Under the pieces are notes generated by a model, which ran no database searches, was not told the DNA's origin, and was given only the letters and a program-made list of their open reading frames with translations. Shown here one piece after another: positions 33,161-34,401 of a stretch of 34,401 bases of DNA. A program made the position numbers and the translations under genes. Source of the DNA: an uncultured Clostridium sp. (GTDB taxonomy: Bacteria; Bacillota; Clostridia; Peptostreptococcales; Peptostreptococcaceae); contig CAMBXR010000026.1 of assembly GCA_945871955.1 (NCBI GenBank), positions 1 through 34,401 of the forward strand, read 5' to 3'. Each line of letters opens with the position of its first letter. Positions within the stretch are counted from its first letter, which is position 1.

Positions 33161-33857
33161 AGCTATGACCCTCCTTTTTATAATTACAATTATGTTTATT
33201 ATTACAATTTTCACAACTTCTTTTACTATTCACAGTATTTTTACTTGATACTCCAATTAAAGCTACTACAGATTTTCTCGGTATCATAATCCCACTATTA
33301 GTTACTGTTAAACCTATTTCTTTTGGGCTATTTAATATATTATTTATTCCAATGTTATTTTCTATAGATAAATCCCCATATCCAGGACTATATCTATAAG
33401 TAATATATTTATCTTCTTTCAATAATTTCTTAGCTATATGATCTTGTACTATATCACAGACTTCCTCTATGGCAGTTGTAGCACAAGAATCTATAATAAT
33501 ACCCTTTGTTAAATCTATGTATGTTAGTCTTCTTATTTCTTTTTCCATTTCTAATCCTAATGTTGCCGACATTAATATACACTCATCACATTCTAGTAAT
33601 AAATTATATAAATCATCACTTTTTAAAGTGAGATTGACACCATCTAAAATTATTTGATTCTTTTCATTAGGCAAATTTACTTTTTTTATTGGATATGTTC
33701 TTAATACAAATCTTGGGTTTATTATTGATTTTGTTTCCTCTATACTTTGTTCTATAACCTTTAATAAATTATCACTTATATTTTGATTTTTATATTGCAA
33801 ATATCTTAAAACTTCTTTTTTATCTATTTCAATTAAATCCTTAATATTATCTATCAT
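33150..33857 (-). CDS. Methionine synthase reactivation domain protein (stand-alone)
   Basis: The protein corresponds to the C-terminal activation domain of MetH, which uses SAM and an electron donor to restore oxidised cob(II)alamin. The 235-residue chain carries the SAM-site signature YRYSPGYGD and, before it, DSCATTAIEEVCD. It ends in a cysteine-rich tail (CENCNNKHNCNY and a final Cys), as in other clostridial stand-alone versions; those cysteines could bind metal or pass electrons. The ATG at 33857 follows GGAG at seven bases and is one base past the luxS stop; an ATG at 33869 overlapping luxS is possible. Downstream it overlaps metH by 11 nt, so enzyme and reactivator should be made together. 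Confidence 0.88.
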   Translation of the reverse strand: MIDNIKDLIEIDKKEVLRYLQYKNQNISDNLLKVIEQSIEETKSIINPRFVLRTYPIKKVNLPNEKNQIILDGVNLTLKSDDLYNLLLECDECILMSATLGLEMEKEIRRLTYIDLTKGIIIDSCATTAIEEVCDIVQDHIAKKLLKEDKYITYRYSPGYGDLSIENNIGINNILNSPKEIGLTVTNSGIMIPRKSVVALIGVSSKNTVNSKRSCENCNNKHNCNYKKEGHSCGN

Positions 33858-33858
33858 T

Positions 33859-34314
33859 CTATTCTCCATAAATATTTAAAGAGAAACCTTCCTCTAATGC
33901 TTTCTTTGCATATTCTTTAGCTCCGAATAAAGATAAATCTCTATAATTTCCACATTCTACAGCAGATGCTGCTATCATTTCTTTACAATCTATAACTTTT
34001 TGTAGTGATTTTTCCAATCCTAATTTAACGTCCTCTGGGTTAACATCTCCCCACATTATTAAATAGAATCCAGTTCTACATCCCATAGGCGATAAATCTA
34101 TTATATTTTCTAATTCTTCTCTTAAATATGTAGCTAATAAATGTTCTAATCCATGTATAGCTGCTGTTCCAAAAGATTCTACGTTAGGCTGTAAAAATCT
34201 TAAATCAAACTTACTAACCTTATCACCCTTTTTTCCATCTAGCACACAACATTTTCTTACATAAGGTGCTTTTACTTTATTATGATCCAATTTAAAACTT
34301 TCTACTTTTTCCAT
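33859..34314 (-). CDS. luxS: S-ribosylhomocysteine lyase
   Basis: LuxS splits S-ribosylhomocysteine into homocysteine and DPD, the precursor of autoinducer-2. The 151-residue protein has the metal site His54-x-x-Glu57-His58 (IHGLEHLLA) and Cys121 (ECGNYRD), and the catalytic Cys79 in PMGCRTGFYL. AAGGAG is eight bases before the ATG. It heads a unit with the MetH reactivator and MetH, so the homocysteine released is used by the next genes. Pfs (the nucleosidase that supplies its substrate) is not in the window. Upstream to the window edge there is too little sequence for a full SAM riboswitch, and no clear promoter. Confidence 0.97.
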   Translation of the reverse strand: MEKVESFKLDHNKVKAPYVRKCCVLDGKKGDKVSKFDLRFLQPNVESFGTAAIHGLEHLLATYLREELENIIDLSPMGCRTGFYLIMWGDVNPEDVKLGLEKSLQKVIDCKEMIAASAVECGNYRDLSLFGAKEYAKKALEEGFSLNIYGE

Positions 34315-34401
34315 GCCCCAAACTCCTTATATTGAATTTTTAATATATTATTCTAAAATAGAATTAATATTATTATAGTCTCAATTATTTCTTTTTTCTA
34401 T

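Noticed and set aside
34315-34401. SAM riboswitch upstream of luxS-metH
   Set aside because: Only 87 bp are available and they contain no K-turn, GC stem or S-box sequence; a small AT palindrome is all that is seen.

Overview
The window is an AT-rich chromosomal segment from an endospore-forming Firmicute of class Clostridia, most likely Peptostreptococcaceae (the Clostridioides/Romboutsia/Paraclostridium group). The reasons are the sporulation genes spoIIR, yabG and a sleB-type hydrolase; a SipL-type coat protein (SPOCS plus LysM), which in Clostridia takes the role of Bacillus SpoVID; the clostridial order yabG-veg-sipL-ispE; and the luxS/metH neighbourhood. I cannot fix the genus from sequence alone. 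Almost all genes lie on the minus strand. I see no rRNA or tRNA gene, insertion sequence, prophage, CRISPR array or integrase; this is core chromosome.

Layout from left to right. 1-585: a strong outward-facing promoter at the very edge, a possible small membrane peptide, and the lysS terminator. 586-3729: dusB, greA and lysS, with a perfect-consensus promoter for greA-lysS inside the end of dusB. 3867-5456: panT-coaX (pantothenate uptake and phosphorylation) behind a structured 5' leader. 5501-7368: a monofunctional birA overlapping a P1-family peptidase. 7372-10744: tilS-ftsH. 10916-11383: a DUF1934 protein. 11482-12756: spoIIR and a sleB-like hydrolase behind a sigma-F-like promoter. 12804-14391: ispE overlapping a GntR regulator. 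14463-17492: yabG, veg and sipL. 17557-18245: plus-strand DUF1638 gene. 18273-18873: secreted NlpC/P60 hydrolase with WalR-like boxes. 18916-21788: methyltransferase, pseudouridine synthase, UPF0489 and SEC-C genes as one unit. 21950-22790: plus-strand DUF3298 gene. 22799-28097: pyrF-carA-carB with a PyrR attenuation leader. 28126-28962: nitroreductase-like gene. 29178-30516: M29 aminopeptidase. 30767-34314: luxS, MetH activation protein and MetH, overlapping one another.

The genes group into translation and RNA modification (lysS, dusB, tilS, rluA-type, methyltransferase), cofactor supply (coaX, panT, birA), pyrimidine/arginine precursor synthesis (carAB, pyrF), the activated methyl cycle (luxS makes homocysteine and AI-2; MetH and its reactivation partner return homocysteine to methionine), isoprenoid synthesis (ispE), and spore formation (spoIIR, yabG, sipL, sleB-like).

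The most unusual signal is upstream of veg. Two sigma-A promoters are arranged so that only the longer transcript carries a 12-nt sequence perfectly complementary to the veg Shine-Dalgarno region; the short transcript starts past it. This looks like a promoter-choice switch for veg translation. Other points to check are the panT leader, the paired WalR-like boxes 33 bp apart, and a Shine-Dalgarno site separated from its start codon by a hairpin in the NlpC/P60 mRNA. Several starts were moved downstream because the longest reading frame begins within or upstream of a clear Shine-Dalgarno sequence.
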